A stretch of 64,000 nt of DNA from positions 484,547-548,546 of the forward strand of contig NZ_SBFF01000001.1 of assembly GCF_004151485.1 (NCBI RefSeq), given 5' to 3'. Positions 45,944-57,169 of the stretch are shown in pieces. Within the stretch, counting starts at the first letter, position 1, and every line of letters starts with the position of its first letter. The stretch is from Sphingosinicella sp. CPCC 101087. GTDB taxonomy: Bacteria; Pseudomonadota; Alphaproteobacteria; Sphingomonadales; Sphingomonadaceae. The notes beneath the pieces are model-generated. The model was not told where the DNA came from. It was given only the letters and a program-made list of their open reading frames with translations, and did not search any database. The translations under genes were made by a program, and so were the position numbers.

Positions 45944-47486
45944 CGGGCGCCTCGTGACGCGACACGCGCACCGCTTCCTCCGGGCTGGTGACGCCATCCA
46001 GGACCAAGGTGCGCGCCGCGCGCGCCAGCGTAGTGACGGACCGGAAGGCATGGGCGGCGATCGCCGCCTCGTCGCCACCGGCATTGATCAGCCTACGAAT
46101 CGTCTCGTCCACCTTCACCGCCTCGAACAGGCCGATCCGCCCCTTATAGCCGGTTCCGCCGCAGGAGGGGCAGCCGCGCGGCTCGTGAACGACGGAGTCC
46201 GGTTCGATCGCGAGCAAATCCGACAAAGAGGGTGCGGCGCGGACCGGCGTTCGGCATTCCGGACACAGGCGGCGTACCAGCCGCTGGGCAATGACGGCGC
46301 GGACCGTCGACGCGATCAGGAACGGCTCGACCTTCATGTCGCGCAGGCGGGTGATCGCGCCGACGGCGTCGTTGGTGTGAACGGTGGACAGGACGAGGTG
46401 CCCGGTCAGCGCCGCCTGGACGGCGATCTCGGCCGTCTCGCGGTCGCGAATTTCGCCGACCATCACCACGTCCGGATCCTGGCGCAGGATTGCGCGCAGC
46501 CCGGCGGCGAAAGTGAGGCCGACCTGCGGATTGATCTGCGTCTGGCCTATTCCGTCCATCGCATATTCGACCGGATCCTCGACCGTGAGGATGTTGCGGC
46601 GACCGTCGTTGAGCTGCTTCAGGCCGGCGTAGAGCGTCGTCGTCTTGCCCGATCCGGTAGGCCCCGTGACGAGGACGATCCCGTTCGGCTCGGCCAGGGC
46701 CTCGCGATACAGCCGGTCGGCCTCCGGGGTCATGCCGAGCCATTCGAGATCGATGCCGGCATTGTCCTTGTCGAGAATGCGCAACACCACGCGCTCGCCC
46801 GCGCGGCTCGGCAGGGTGGAGACTCGGACGTCGATGAGCTTGCCGCCCAGGGTCAGGCCGATCCGGCCGTCCTGCGGCAGGCGCCGCTCGGCGATGTCCA
46901 GTCGCGCCATGACCTTGACGCGGCTGACCACCACCGGCGCGACATGGGCCGGCATCTTCAACACCTCGCGCAGCACGCCGTCGACGCGCATCCGGACCAC
47001 CAGGCCGGTCTCGTATGGCTCGATATGGATATCGGAGACGCCCTGGCGCACGGCGTCGGCGATGATCCCGTTGATCAGCCGGATCGCCGGCGCGTCGTCC
47101 GACGTGTCGAGCAGGTCGTCGGCACTCGGCAGCGCCGCGGCGATATGGCCGAGATCGTCGTCGAAGCCGAGCGAACCGGCGGCGTCCGCCGCCACGCCGG
47201 CGCCGGATGCGTAGAGGTCAGACAGCAGCCGATCGAACGCCGCGGCATCCACCATGCGAAGCACAAAGGGCCGGCCCAGGAACCGCCGCAGCTCGATCAG
47301 GCCGGCCGGATCACTCCCCTGCCGCATCGCGACGTCGGGGCGACCGTCACGCTCGCCCGTGGCGATCAGGCCGTGACGCCGGGCAAAGCTGTAAGGGAGG
47401 AGGCGGGTCAGCGACTCGCGCGGGGACGCCGGGTCGTCCTCCGGTGCGGCCACCGCGGCCGGCTCGTCGCCGCGGGCGATCTTCAT
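45936..47486 (-). CDS. gspE: Type II secretion ATPase GspE
   Basis: 516 residues. The N-terminal domain (1-120) contacts GspL; the ATPase core has DIHIEP, Walker [14 protein letters not shown] (about 280), Asp box TVEDPVEY and Walker [14 protein letters not shown], His box [14 protein letters not shown], and the tetra-Cys zinc module CPEC...[14 protein letters not shown]. It powers pseudopilus assembly. Four-base overlap with gspD. Confidence 0.96.
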   Translation of the reverse strand: MKIARGDEPAAVAAPEDDPASPRESLTRLLPYSFARRHGLIATGERDGRPDVAMRQGSDPAGLIELRRFLGRPFVLRMVDAAAFDRLLSDLYASGAGVAADAAGSLGFDDDLGHIAAALPSADDLLDTSDDAPAIRLINGIIADAVRQGVSDIHIEPYETGLVVRMRVDGVLREVLKMPAHVAPVVVSRVKVMARLDIAERRLPQDGRIGLTLGGKLIDVRVSTLPSRAGERVVLRILDKDNAGIDLEWLGMTPEADRLYREALAEPNGIVLVTGPTGSGKTTTLYAGLKQLNDGRRNILTVEDPVEYAMDGIGQTQINPQVGLTFAAGLRAILRQDPDVVMVGEIRDRETAEIAVQAALTGHLVLSTVHTNDAVGAITRLRDMKVEPFLIASTVRAVIAQRLVRRLCPECRTPVRAAPSLSDLLAIEPDSVVHEPRGCPSCGGTGYKGRIGLFEAVKVDETIRRLINAGGDEAAIAAHAFRSVTTLARAARTLVLDGVTSPEEAVRVSRHEAPDA

Positions 47487-49585
47487 GGCTGGGTCGGCGG
47501 CGGCACCGGCGGCTCGGCCGGCGCCACGACCGCGTCCTGCGGCTGCTGCACCGCCGTCGCGCCTGGCGGAACGGTGCCGAGATAATCGCGGACCAGTTCG
47601 TCCAGCGTCGGCTCGCGATTCGGATTGGCGAGAAGCTGCTGGCTGCGCGCATAGCCGTAGCGGCGCGCACTCATCGCCTGGGCATCCGCGGCCGAACGCA
47701 GGATGGTCGGTCGGATGAACACCATCAGGTTGGTGCGGCCGCGGGCCCGCCCGCGCGCCCGGAACAGATTGCCGAGCACCGGCAGGTCGCCGAGCAGCGG
47801 CACTTTTTCGAGAGTCCGGCGCTCATTATCGTCGAGCAGGCCACCGATTCCGACGATCTCGCCGTCGTCGACGGTGATGGTCGTCTCGATCTCGCGCTTG
47901 TTGAGGATCAGGTCCTGGAAGTCGCTCGATACCGGTCCGGCGATCGAGCTCACCTCCTGCCTCAAGTCGAGCTTGATCGAGCCGCCCGCATTGATCTGGG
48001 GCCGAACCTCGAGCGTGATCCCGACATTCTGGCGCTGGACGGTGCGGAAGGTGTTGTCGAAATTCTCCGACAACGCCTCTCCGGTGGTGATCGGAATTTC
48101 CTGCCCGACCAGAATTCTCGCTTCCTGATTGTCGAGCGTCATGATCGACGGGGTCGACAGGATGTTCGACTGATTATCGGAGCGGACCGCATTGACGATC
48201 GCGCCGAAGATCGCATTGCCGCTGCGGAACGCGGCACCGGCCAGCCCGCCATTGATCCCCGCCAGCTCGGCCGCGGCGGCGTCGATAAGATCCGATCCGC
48301 CCTCGCTCGTCGTGGTGGTCGTCGAGCCGTCGCCGGTGGTGACCGTCGTGGTCGTGCCACTGAGCTCGCGCGCCGCGATGGCGCCGGCGATCGTGCCCAA
48401 GTTGGGGGAGATGCTCGAATAATTGGTGACCGCGAACGGGATGTTCGATCCGCGCAGGCCGGCGAGGAAGAGCTGGACCCCGAGCTGCTGCGCCGCAGTG
48501 TCGGAAATCTCGACGATGATCGCCTCCACCAGTACCTGCTGGCGGCGGACGTCGAGCTGCCGAACGACCTCGCTCAGCATGCGCTGGACGTCCGGCGTCG
48601 CCGAGATGACGATCGCGTTGGCGCCCTCGAAGCGGGTCACCACGGCGTTGCGGGCAGCGAGAGGAGGCGTTCCCGTCGGCGCCGAAACGGCCACCGGAGC
48701 CGCTGACGGCTCGGGCTCCAGGGCGGCGGCGTTGTCGCCGTCGCCGCGGCGGCTGCGGCGCGGCGTGCTCGGCTGGGTCGGAGTCTGGCCGAGCAGCCGC
48801 TGGAGCACCGGCAGAAGCTGCTCGGCGTCGGCATGTTCGAGGAAGACGACGCGAATCTCGCTCCCGCTCGCGGCGCGACGGTCGAGCTCGGCGGCGATCT
48901 CGCCAAGCTGCGACACCGTCGCTGCGTCGCCGCGTAGCGCGACGGCGTTCGAGCTGTCTATCGCGACCACCGTCACGCCTTCGGGCGAGAGCTCCGCAAG
49001 GGCGCCGGCTATCTCGCGCGCGCCTGCATTATCGAGTCCCACCAGCCGTGTGACGCCACCGTCGACGTCGATCTGGGCCAGCACCTGCCGGATGCGGCGG
49101 ACATTGTCGGCGAAATCGGAGACGACGATCGAGCTGCGCCCCGCGGTGATCGATCCGTCGCGACTGACCAGCGGACGCAACGTCTCGACCGCAGCGGTCG
49201 CCTCGACATTGCGGACGCGCAGTATCTCGGTGATGAAGCCGCTCGGGCTTCCGCCCCGAGTGCCGCCGACCGGCGCCGAAGCGGCGGCGCCGGCGATCGG
49301 CTGAACCCTGAGCGCCCCGCCCGCCGCTGGCACGGCGACATAGCCATTCGCGCGCAGGGTCGACAGGAACAGCTCGAAATATTCGCTCCGCGTCAGCGCC
49401 CGGTCGGTCACGACCGAAACGCGGCCCTGGACGGACGGGTCGATGATGAAGGTCCGCCCGGTCACTCTCGCCGCGTCCTGGATGAACGCGCGTATGTCGG
49501 CGTCGCGCAGGTTGAGCACATATTGAGACCAGACCGGCGACAGCGGCGTCAGCACCAGGGCAAGGGCGACAAGCAGGCGTTTCAC
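47483..49585 (-). CDS. gspD: Type II secretion outer-membrane secretin GspD
   Basis: 700 residues: signal peptide (to about PVWSQ), N0 domain ([35 protein letters not shown]), N1-N3 repeats, an [10 protein letters not shown] low-complexity insert in N3, then the secretin domain with [37 protein letters not shown] and [30 protein letters not shown]. It forms the outer-membrane channel. Overlaps gspC by four bases. Confidence 0.96.
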   Translation of the reverse strand: MKRLLVALALVLTPLSPVWSQYVLNLRDADIRAFIQDAARVTGRTFIIDPSVQGRVSVVTDRALTRSEYFELFLSTLRANGYVAVPAAGGALRVQPIAGAAASAPVGGTRGGSPSGFITEILRVRNVEATAAVETLRPLVSRDGSITAGRSSIVVSDFADNVRRIRQVLAQIDVDGGVTRLVGLDNAGAREIAGALAELSPEGVTVVAIDSSNAVALRGDAATVSQLGEIAAELDRRAASGSEIRVVFLEHADAEQLLPVLQRLLGQTPTQPSTPRRSRRGDGDNAAALEPEPSAAPVAVSAPTGTPPLAARNAVVTRFEGANAIVISATPDVQRMLSEVVRQLDVRRQQVLVEAIIVEISDTAAQQLGVQLFLAGLRGSNIPFAVTNYSSISPNLGTIAGAIAARELSGTTTTVTTGDGSTTTTTSEGGSDLIDAAAAELAGINGGLAGAAFRSGNAIFGAIVNAVRSDNQSNILSTPSIMTLDNQEARILVGQEIPITTGEALSENFDNTFRTVQRQNVGITLEVRPQINAGGSIKLDLRQEVSSIAGPVSSDFQDLILNKREIETTITVDDGEIVGIGGLLDDNERRTLEKVPLLGDLPVLGNLFRARGRARGRTNLMVFIRPTILRSAADAQAMSARRYGYARSQQLLANPNREPTLDELVRDYLGTVPPGATAVQQPQDAVVAPAEPPVPPPTQP

Positions 49586-50445
49586 AGATCAAGCCTCACC
49601 ACGATCGGCACCGTACGACCGGCGCGGTCCACCAGGACGGTCGCCCGCCCGTTCGAGCCCTGGACGAGCGCGCGCGCCTGTTCGGGCGAGCTGATGCGCT
49701 GACCGTTCACGGAGACGATGACATCGCCGGGGGCGAAGCCGGCCGCGCGAAACGCCTGGCCGCCATCATCGCCGGGGGCGACGATGATCCCGTCCACCCG
49801 GCCTTCGTTCATCCGCGTCTGAAAACGAATGGGTGGCGCAGCCGGAGCGGCGGAGCTGGGCTGGGCCGGAACCGGCGCCGGCCCCGTCGGCGCGGAAACC
49901 GCGTTGGAAGCGGGGGCGCCTGGGACAGGCGCCGCGGGCGGCACGGATCCCGATTGGTCCAGAAAGACCTGCTCCAGGGCGCCGTTGCGCCTGATCGTCA
50001 CGCTTTCGAAGCCGACTTCGGCCAGGGTAACGCCGGGCATGATCTCCTCGCCGACCCCGAAGCTGTGCTGGCTCCCGTCCGGCAAGGCGATGATCGCGGA
50101 GCCGCGGCCCGTAGCCCGGTCCTCGCGAATGCCGTGCAAGGAGAGATTCAGCGAAGTGACGACGGCAGCGCCGCCGCCGGCGAGCCTGAAGAAGGGATCG
50201 AAGTCCGCAAGCGCCGAGTCGCCGGGCGGGAGAAGGGGGGTTGCGCCTTTATAGTCGCCGACGGGGCCGACCGGCGTGACGACGATCCAGACCAGGCGCG
50301 CGGCCTGCATGGCGATCAGCGCGAGAAGCAGGAGCTCCGCCGCGGAGAATGCGGTGAGGTGAGGAAAGCGGCCGAGCAGGCGGTCGGCGCGCGGAATTGA
50401 GCGCAAGCGCATCGAAGATCCGATTCCCCCTCCCCGTCGAGCCAT
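49582..50445 (-). CDS. gspC: Type II secretion system protein GspC
   Basis: 287 residues (start at 50445 or the in-frame ATG at 50412): transmembrane helix (AAELLLLALIAMQAARLVWIVV), homology region with DFDPFFRLAGG and ALPDGSQHSFGVGEEIMPGVTL, a Pro/Ala linker and a C-terminal PDZ domain (IIVAPGDDGGQAFRAAGFAPGDVIVSVNGQ). It links platform to secretin. First gene of the gspCDEFGLMN operon. Confidence 0.92.
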   Translation of the reverse strand: MARRGGGIGSSMRLRSIPRADRLLGRFPHLTAFSAAELLLLALIAMQAARLVWIVVTPVGPVGDYKGATPLLPPGDSALADFDPFFRLAGGGAAVVTSLNLSLHGIREDRATGRGSAIIALPDGSQHSFGVGEEIMPGVTLAEVGFESVTIRRNGALEQVFLDQSGSVPPAAPVPGAPASNAVSAPTGPAPVPAQPSSAAPAAPPIRFQTRMNEGRVDGIIVAPGDDGGQAFRAAGFAPGDVIVSVNGQRISSPEQARALVQGSNGRATVLVDRAGRTVPIVVRLDL

Positions 50446-50720
50446 GCGGCCCAGCTATGTCCGCCGTGTGACTCTTTGGAGACAGTAAGCGGACTCACGC
50501 GCCGGCTCATCGTGCTGAACTGGATGGCTGAAACGCCTCCCCCTTCCCCGAAGAGTCGCGAAGAGGAAGGTTCACAGCTTTTCCGGCCGTGCGCAAGCCC
50601 TTCGAGGGGCGCGTGCGCAGGGGGTGAAGGGATCGGTGGGGCGGCGCCTCTAGGGAAAAGCGCCGCCCTCGGATCTTCACCCTATCGGAGGCATTATGGA
50701 TGGAAGCTGAATAACTTGTG

Positions 50721-51506
50721 TCAAAGAAATGGCATGAGATCCGCTCCCGCCCTTGGGGCGACGATCAACCATATCGGCCAGGCCGTCACCGCCATCAACG
50801 CGCCGAGCGGCAGGCGGCTCGAACCGCTCACGGCCTCGCCCCGAAGCCGCATCAGCAACACCGCGGCGAGCCCCAGAAGGCCAGCCCCGAGGAGGACGAA
50901 GGGAAGCTGAGTCGCCCCAAGCCAGGCGCCCAGGGCGGCCAGCAATTTGGGGTCGCCGCCGCCCAGGCCTTCCCGACCGCGCACGTGACGATAGACGGCC
51001 GCGATCGCGGCCAGAACCGCCCAGCCCAGCACGGCGCCGAGCAGGCGGTCGGCGAGCGGCGGACCGAACCCGGCCCAGCCAACAAGCAGCCCGAGCGGAA
51101 TCAGCGGCAAGGTGAGCTTGTCGGGGAGCCAGTGATGCTCGACGTCCAGCGCGACGAGCAGGAGCAGCCAGAGGCCCAGCAGCAGGGTGACGGCGGCGAG
51201 CGGCAGCGGATGGGCAATCAGGGAAATGAGGCCGAGCAGGGCGGCGACGAGTTCCGTGGCCACATGGCGCCGGTCGATGCCCGCACCACAGCGACGGCAC
51301 CTGCCGTGCAAGGCGGCGTAGGATAGAAGCGGCACCAGATCCCGCGGCCCCAGCGGCGTTCCGCAACTGTCGCAGCGCGACTGGCCGGCGACCACGCTCC
51401 TTCCGCGCGGCCAGCGGATCAAGAGGGTCGCGAGAAAGCTGCCAACGATGGCGCCGAAGACAAGTCCCAGCGCCAGGAAGAGGATGTCCGGGCCGGCCCC
51501 GGTCAT
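50721..51506 (-). CDS. gspO: Prepilin peptidase (A24 family)
   Basis: 261 residues: N-terminal zinc-type Cys pairs CDSCGTPLG and CRRCGAGI, and catalytic Asp residues in ALDVEHHWLPD and GGGDPK. Multi-pass inner-membrane aspartyl protease that cleaves and N-methylates pseudopilins such as GspG. It overlaps the CoA ester lyase stop by ATGA (51503-51506) and lies 275 bases before gspC. Confidence 0.94.
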   Translation of the reverse strand: MTGAGPDILFLALGLVFGAIVGSFLATLLIRWPRGRSVVAGQSRCDSCGTPLGPRDLVPLLSYAALHGRCRRCGAGIDRRHVATELVAALLGLISLIAHPLPLAAVTLLLGLWLLLLVALDVEHHWLPDKLTLPLIPLGLLVGWAGFGPPLADRLLGAVLGWAVLAAIAAVYRHVRGREGLGGGDPKLLAALGAWLGATQLPFVLLGAGLLGLAAVLLMRLRGEAVSGSSRLPLGALMAVTAWPIWLIVAPRAGADLMPFL

Positions 51507-52345
51507 TCTCCGGCCGCGGCGAGGAGCCGACGGGCCTGGACGAGGTGGGGCCTATCGATCATCCGACCGTCGAGCGACAGAGCGCCGGCGTCCGGCTGGG
51601 ATTCGAACGCTTCGATGACCCGGCGAGCATGAGCAATCTCGGCATCGGACGGCGTGAAGGCGGCGTTGATCACCGACACCTGATCCGGATGGATAGCCAT
51701 CATGCCGGTAAAGCCGTCGCGGCGAGCGCGCCCCGCATAGGCCTGCAGGCCCTTCGAATCCCGGAAAGACGGATAGACGGTCTCGATCGGCGCCACTCCG
51801 GCGGCGGCCGCGCCGAACAGGCAGAGCGAGCGCGCAAGTTCGTAAGGGGGCGTGAATCGCCCGTCCGGCTCGCGGCTGGCGGAAGCCCCGATCGCCGCAG
51901 GCAGGTCTTCCGCGCCCCAGGTGAGCCCGGCGAGTCGGTCCTGGCCGCCGAAGGTGCCGAGTTGAAAGATGGCCGCCGGCGTCTCCGTCGCAATGGCAAG
52001 GATTAGAGCATGGCTGTCGCCGCGCCCGGACAGCAGGCGGTCGAGCGCGGCGACGGATCCGCCGCCCTCCGCCTTGGGAAGGACGATCCCGTCCGGCCGC
52101 GACGGGAGGATCGCCTGCAGGTCCTTGTCGATCTCGGGACCATCGAGTGGATTGACCCGCACCCACAGCTGGACCGGACGGGGACGCCTCAGAAAGCGCG
52201 CAACCGCTTCGCGCGCCTCCGGCTTGACCGTAGGCGCGACGGCATCTTCGAGATCGAGGATCAGGGCATCGGCGCCGGACCGGAGCGCCTTCTCCATCCG
52301 GTCGGGCCGGTCACCGGGCACGAACAGCAATGAACGCAACTTCAT
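51503..52345 (-). CDS. HpcH/HpaI-family CoA ester lyase
   Basis: 280 residues of the CitE/malyl-CoA lyase family: [70 protein letters not shown] and [15 protein letters not shown]. The Glu/Asp pair binds magnesium. It would cleave a malyl- or citramalyl-CoA-type ester. Coupled to the MaoC gene by a four-base overlap. Confidence 0.88.
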   Translation of the reverse strand: MKLRSLLFVPGDRPDRMEKALRSGADALILDLEDAVAPTVKPEAREAVARFLRRPRPVQLWVRVNPLDGPEIDKDLQAILPSRPDGIVLPKAEGGGSVAALDRLLSGRGDSHALILAIATETPAAIFQLGTFGGQDRLAGLTWGAEDLPAAIGASASREPDGRFTPPYELARSLCLFGAAAAGVAPIETVYPSFRDSKGLQAYAGRARRDGFTGMMAIHPDQVSVINAAFTPSDAEIAHARRVIEAFESQPDAGALSLDGRMIDRPHLVQARRLLAAAGE

Positions 52346-52845
52346 GCGGGCCGTCTCTGCATCAAGGCGGTGCGCTCCATCACGCAGACCAACTCTTCGC
52401 GCTGATTGTACATGCGGTGCTCGAAGGTGACGATGCCCGCCTCGGGACGCGACTGCGAATCCTTCAGGCCGACCACTTCGGTCTCTGCCCTCAGCGTGTC
52501 GCCGATGAAGACCGGCTTGGGCATGCGCACCTTGTCGTAACCGAGATTGGCGACGAGCGTGCCGAGCGTGGTATCTCCGACGGAAAGGCCGACGAGAAGC
52601 GCGAAGGTGAAGGTGCCGTTGACGACGATCCGGCCGAACTCGGTGCCTTCCGCATAGGTCTCGTCGAGATGGAGCGGCTGCGGATTGTGGGTCAGCGCCG
52701 AGATGAGAAGATTGTCGGTCTCGGTGACGGTACGGTGCGGCTGGTGTCGGATTCGGTCACCCAGCGTCCACTGCTCGTAATAGCGGCCGGGCATTTTACG
52801 CCTCCGTTCCGAGATCAATTCCGAAATGCCACGGAAGCCTGACAT
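52342..52845 (-). CDS. MaoC family dehydratase
   Basis: 167 residues, one hot-dog domain: [46 protein letters not shown] has the hydratase Asp/His-type motif, then [19 protein letters not shown]. It hydrates or dehydrates an enoyl-CoA such as mesaconyl-CoA, given the CoA ester lyase next to it; the exact substrate is inferred. Confidence 0.88.
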   Translation of the reverse strand: MSGFRGISELISERRRKMPGRYYEQWTLGDRIRHQPHRTVTETDNLLISALTHNPQPLHLDETYAEGTEFGRIVVNGTFTFALLVGLSVGDTTLGTLVANLGYDKVRMPKPVFIGDTLRAETEVVGLKDSQSRPEAGIVTFEHRMYNQREELVCVMERTALMQRRPA

Positions 52846-52923
52846 CCGAGCCCTTTGCGAGACGCCTCCGGAAGTTTTCGCAATCGCCTGAACCTCGGCC
52901 TTCGCAGGGGTGACGAGGGACGA

Positions 52924-54816
52924 TCATTCCCCTTCCCCTTTCTCGATCCGCACCAGCAGGGCGCCCTCACTCACTTGAGCACCCTCGGCGACGTTGAGTT
53001 CGGTGACGATGCCGGCGAAGGGCGCGGTGAGGCTATGTTCCATCTTCATCGCTTCCAGCGTCACCAGCTTCTGGCCGCGCTCCACCTTCGTACCCGCCGA
53101 CACGTCGACCGCGATGACGCGACCCGGCATCGGCGACTGCACCGCCCCGTCGAGCGCATCGCCGGCGCCCGAGGATCCGGCGGCGCCGGGCAAGGTGAAG
53201 GCGAAGGCCTGGCCGTCCGAAAAGACCAGGACCGAGCCGCCGGAAGCCGTTGCCACGCCTTCGAGCGGCCGCTCAGCGTCGGCCTCGATCGTCCGGGTCG
53301 TGCCGGCATGGCTGAGGCTGATCCGCGCCGCTTCCGCCGCATTGGCCCTGAATCCAGCGAGCGCGCTCCACGGGTCGCCCTCCCCGTCCTCGCCGAAATC
53401 GACGGCGAGCATCGCCGCTGCGGCCATGTTCCAGACTCCTTCGGAAGGTGCCGGATCGGGCAGCAGCGATTCGAGCTTGGACGGGATAAAGCCCGTATCG
53501 ACCTCGCCGGCGCGGAAGTCCGCATCGGCGGCGGCGCGGGCGAGAAAGGCGGCATTGGTCCTGACCGGCCACACCTCGACCGCCTCGAGCGCACCGACCA
53601 ACTCGTCGATTGCCCAGGCCCGGCTGGGGCCGTGAGAAACCAGCTTGGCGATCATCGGGTCGTACCAGGGGCTGATTCGGTCCCCTTCCTCGACCCCGGT
53701 CTCGATCCGCAAGGTTCGCGGCAGGTCGAAATGGTCGAGCCGCCCGGTCGAAGGCAGGAACTGGTTGACCGGGTCCTCCGCATAAAGTCGCGCCTCGATC
53801 GCATGGCCCTGGATGGCGAGCTCGTCCTGCCGCTTCGGCAGCGTCTCGCCCGCGGCGACGCGGAGCTGCCACTCGACCAGATCCTCGCCGGTAATCTCCT
53901 CCGTCACCGGATGCTCGACCTGGAGGCGGGTGTTCATCTCCATGAACCAGATGCGGTCGGCGCGCAGCCCTTGCGAGCCGTCGGCGATGAACTCGATCGT
54001 GCCCGCCCCGACATAGTCGACCGCGCGCGCCGCCTTGACCGCCGCCTCGCAGACGGCGGCGCGGGTCGCCTCGTCCATGCCGGGAGCCGGCGCTTCCTCG
54101 ATCACCTTCTGGTGGCGGCGCTGGAGCGAGCAGTCGCGCTCGAACAAATGGACGACATTGCCGTGGGCATCGCCGAACACCTGGACCTCGATATGGCGCG
54201 GCCGCTCGATATATTTCTCGATCAGCACCCGGTCGTCGCCGAACGAGGCCGCCGCCTCGCGCTTGCAGCTGGCGAGCATTTCGGCGAACTCGCCGGACGC
54301 ATTGACCTTGCGCATGCCCTTGCCGCCGCCGCCGGCGACCGCCTTGATCAGCACCGGATAGCCGATCGCATCCGCCTCGGCCTGCAGCCGCTCCGGCGCC
54401 TGTTCCTCGCCGAGATAGCCCGGCGTCACCGGCACGCCGGCTTCGGCCATCAATTTCTTGGCGGCGTCCTTGAGGCCCATGGCGCGAATGCTTTGGGGCT
54501 TCGGGCCGACCCAGATCAGCCCGGACTCGATCACTGCCTCGGCAAAATCGGCATTCTCCGACAGGAAGCCGTAGCCGGGATGGATGGCTTCGGCGCCCGT
54601 TTCCTTCGCAGCGGCGATGATCCGCTCGCCCAGCAGATAGCTTTCCCGCGCCGGGGAAGGCCCGACATGCACCGATTCGTCCGCCTCGCGCACGTGCAGC
54701 GCCCTGGCGTCGGCATCCGAATGCACGGCAACGGTGCGGATGCCGAGACGACGCGCGGTGCGGATCACCCGACAGGCGATCTCCCCGCGATTGGCGATGA
54801 GCAGCGAGCGGATCAT
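52924..54816 (-). CDS. liuD: Methylcrotonyl-CoA carboxylase biotin-containing subunit
   Basis: 630 residues: biotin carboxylase domain (SLLIANRGEIACRVIRTARRLG, AGGGGKGMRKV, EKYIERPRHIEVQVFGD, MNTRLQVEHPVTEEITG) and a C-terminal biotinyl domain with EAMKMEH (biotin Lys about 586). It carboxylates biotin for methylcrotonyl-CoA in leucine breakdown; the neighbouring isovaleryl-CoA dehydrogenase supports that over propionyl- or acetyl-CoA. ATG at 54816 overlaps the upstream stop by ATGA. Confidence 0.88.
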   Translation of the reverse strand: MIRSLLIANRGEIACRVIRTARRLGIRTVAVHSDADARALHVREADESVHVGPSPARESYLLGERIIAAAKETGAEAIHPGYGFLSENADFAEAVIESGLIWVGPKPQSIRAMGLKDAAKKLMAEAGVPVTPGYLGEEQAPERLQAEADAIGYPVLIKAVAGGGGKGMRKVNASGEFAEMLASCKREAAASFGDDRVLIEKYIERPRHIEVQVFGDAHGNVVHLFERDCSLQRRHQKVIEEAPAPGMDEATRAAVCEAAVKAARAVDYVGAGTIEFIADGSQGLRADRIWFMEMNTRLQVEHPVTEEITGEDLVEWQLRVAAGETLPKRQDELAIQGHAIEARLYAEDPVNQFLPSTGRLDHFDLPRTLRIETGVEEGDRISPWYDPMIAKLVSHGPSRAWAIDELVGALEAVEVWPVRTNAAFLARAAADADFRAGEVDTGFIPSKLESLLPDPAPSEGVWNMAAAAMLAVDFGEDGEGDPWSALAGFRANAAEAARISLSHAGTTRTIEADAERPLEGVATASGGSVLVFSDGQAFAFTLPGAAGSSGAGDALDGAVQSPMPGRVIAVDVSAGTKVERGQKLVTLEAMKMEHSLTAPFAGIVTELNVAEGAQVSEGALLVRIEKGEGE

Positions 54817-55283
54817 CGAGTGGCGCACCCCTCGGTTTCGACGGTGAAGCTGACATTGAGGATGCGCCAGCGGCCATCTGCCTTGGCGAGATCCACGAGA
54901 TTGACGCCGCAGTGGGAGACGGCGCCGTCGACGAGGAAGTCATATTCCGCCCAGACCGCCGCCAGGCTGCCCCGGATCCGGACCTCCGGATCGAACATCC
55001 GTTCCTCGAGCCGCCGGTCCGCGCTCATGATGCGCTTCGTCCACTCCTCCCACGAACCGGTGCGGACGACGACCTGGCCGTCGCGGACGACGTGACTGGT
55101 GATCCGTCCTTCCGGAAGGAGGATCGATTGGATCGCCGCCTGGTCGCGACCCGCCAGCGCGTCGAAGAGTTGCTGTACGGTGGCGAGCACTTCTTCGCGT
55201 TCATCCGCCTCGGCAGCTCGGGCCGGCGAGGCCAGAGCAAGGCAGATCAGGGCTAACGGACCGAATAACCTCATCTTCGTCAC
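54813..55283 (-). CDS. Secreted NTF2-like (SnoaL/DUF4440-type) protein
   Basis: About 156 residues: signal peptide ([20 protein letters not shown]), then [34 protein letters not shown] and [12 protein letters not shown], matching the cone-shaped NTF2-like fold. The start is GTG at 55283, giving a GTGA overlap with the carboxylase gene, or the ATG at 55274. A secreted protein inside a cytosolic CoA-ester operon is odd. Similar small genes occur in sphingomonad liu clusters, as I recall. Confidence 0.75.
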   Translation of the reverse strand: MTKMRLFGPLALICLALASPARAAEADEREEVLATVQQLFDALAGRDQAAIQSILLPEGRITSHVVRDGQVVVRTGSWEEWTKRIMSADRRLEERMFDPEVRIRGSLAAVWAEYDFLVDGAVSHCGVNLVDLAKADGRWRILNVSFTVETEGCATR

Positions 55284-56875
55284 ATCCGAAACAGCCCGAA
55301 CTGCGCCCGATCCGCGATCGGCGCGTTGAGGGTCGTCGCGAAGGCGAGACCGAGCACGTCCCTCGTCTGAACCGGATCGATGATGCCATCGTCCCACAGC
55401 CGCGCCGTGGCGTGATAGGGGTTGCCCTCGTCCTCGTAGCGCTGGCGGATCGGCGCCTTGAACGCCTCCGCGTCCTCGGGCATCCAGTTGTCGGCGTCCT
55501 TGTGGACCGTGGCCAGAACCGACGCCGCCTGCTCGCCCCCCATCACGCTGATTCGACTGTTGGGCCAGGTGAACAGGAAGCGCGGGGAAAAGGCTCGGCC
55601 GCACATGCCGTAATTGCCGGCGCCGAAGCTGCCGCCGATCAGGACGGTGATCTTGGGCACCTGCGCGGTGGCGACGGCGGTTACCAGTTTGGCGCCGTCC
55701 TTCGCGATTCCGCCGGCCTCATATTTGCCGCCGACCATGAAGCCGGAGATATTCTGCAGGAACAGCAGGGGCGTACGGCGCTGGCAGGCGAGCTCGATGA
55801 AATGAGCGCCTTTCAGTGCGCTTTCCGAAAAGAGGATTCCATTGTTGGCCAGGATGGCGACGGGAATCCCCCAGATGCGGGCGAAGCCGCACACCAGGGT
55901 GCTGCCGTAGAGATGCTTGAATTCGTGGAACTCGGAACCGTCGACGATACGGCCGATCACCTCGCGCACTTCATAGGGCGTGCGAACATCGTCCGGTATG
56001 ATCCCGTAAAGCTCGGCCGGGTCGAGCTTCGGCTCGACCGGCTCCGCCAGGTCGAGGTCGACGCTCTTCACCCGGTTGAGCCGTGCGACAATGTCCCGAA
56101 CGATGGCCAGCGCATGATCGTCATTCTCGGCGACGTGATCGACCACGCCCGAACGCCGGCCATGCACTTCGGCGCCGCCCAGGTCCTCGGCCGAGATCAC
56201 CTCGCCGGTCGCCGCCTTCACCAGCGGCGGGCCGCCGAGGAAGATGGTGCCCTGGTTGCGGACGATCACCGTCTCGTCCGACATCGCCGGAACATAGGCG
56301 CCACCGGCGGTGCAGCTTCCCATCACGCAGGCGATCTGGGCGATGCCGAGGCTGCTCATCTGCGCCTGGTTGTAGAAGATGCGGCCGAAATGCTCCCGGT
56401 CCGGGAAGACCTCCGCCTGGTGCGGCAGGTTGGCGCCGCCGGAGTCGACCAGATAGACGCACGGCAGCCGGTTCTGCAGCGCGATCTCCTGCGCGCGCAG
56501 ATGCTTCTTCACCGTCATCGGGAAATAGGCGCCACCCTTCACGGTGGGGTCGTTCGCGATCACCATCGTCTCGAGCCCCGACACCCGGCCGATGCCCGCG
56601 ATCATCCCCGCGCCGGGGGCCTCATCCTTGTACATGCCGCCGGCGGCGAGCTGCCCGATCTCGAGGAAAGGCGAGCCCGGATCGAGTAGCCGGTGGACGC
56701 GCTCGCGCGGCAGCAGCTTGCCGCGCGCGACATGCCGCTCGCGATGCTTTTCGGGTCCGCCGAGCGCGGCGAGCGCAACCTTCTCGCGCAGCGCTTGCGC
56801 CAGTGATCGATTATGGCCGGCGTAGCGGCGGTAAAGGTCGGAGCCCTCGTCCACGCTGCTCGTAAGGACGCTCAT
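55280..56875 (-). CDS. liuB: Methylcrotonyl-CoA carboxylase carboxyltransferase subunit
   Basis: 531 residues of the acetyl-CoA carboxylase carboxyltransferase fold: [94 protein letters not shown] and [25 protein letters not shown]. It transfers the carboxyl from LiuD-biotin to methylcrotonyl-CoA. It is separated from LiuD by the NTF2-like gene. Confidence 0.94.
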   Translation of the reverse strand: MSVLTSSVDEGSDLYRRYAGHNRSLAQALREKVALAALGGPEKHRERHVARGKLLPRERVHRLLDPGSPFLEIGQLAAGGMYKDEAPGAGMIAGIGRVSGLETMVIANDPTVKGGAYFPMTVKKHLRAQEIALQNRLPCVYLVDSGGANLPHQAEVFPDREHFGRIFYNQAQMSSLGIAQIACVMGSCTAGGAYVPAMSDETVIVRNQGTIFLGGPPLVKAATGEVISAEDLGGAEVHGRRSGVVDHVAENDDHALAIVRDIVARLNRVKSVDLDLAEPVEPKLDPAELYGIIPDDVRTPYEVREVIGRIVDGSEFHEFKHLYGSTLVCGFARIWGIPVAILANNGILFSESALKGAHFIELACQRRTPLLFLQNISGFMVGGKYEAGGIAKDGAKLVTAVATAQVPKITVLIGGSFGAGNYGMCGRAFSPRFLFTWPNSRISVMGGEQAASVLATVHKDADNWMPEDAEAFKAPIRQRYEDEGNPYHATARLWDDGIIDPVQTRDVLGLAFATTLNAPIADRAQFGLFRM

Positions 56876-57141
56876 GCCTGCGGCGCCTCCGGATGCAGCG
56901 GCTGCTTGCGCACCAGATAGCGGTAGATGCCGATCACGTTGATGGCCAGCAGCACGACATTCTGGGTCGTCAGCCCGCCGGTGTCATCGATCGTTCCGAA
57001 CCAGATCCACGCCACGTTCATCGTGCAGAACAGCACGAAGCCCCAGCCGGTGACCTTGCGGTTGACGTCCGACGCGATCATCAGCGCGGCGACGATGCCG
57101 CTGATGGTCGCATACCATTCCAGGATCTCGGCGAACGTCAT
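56872..57141 (-). CDS. Small membrane protein in the liu operon
   Basis: 89 residues with about three hydrophobic helices: [44 protein letters not shown] and [19 protein letters not shown]. It resembles the small YgjV/CBU_0592-type membrane proteins; function unknown. It overlaps liuB by four bases and follows liuA by 28 bases, so it is part of the operon. Confidence 0.75.
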   Translation of the reverse strand: MTFAEILEWYATISGIVAALMIASDVNRKVTGWGFVLFCTMNVAWIWFGTIDDTGGLTTQNVVLLAINVIGIYRYLVRKQPLHPEAPQA

Positions 57142-57169
57142 GAGCGGCTCCCCTGCACCTGTGCGGGGC

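Noticed and set aside
52855-55095. A 746-codon open frame antisense to the biotin carboxylase gene
   Set aside because: It has no recognisable motifs, while the minus strand encodes a clear carboxylase subunit.
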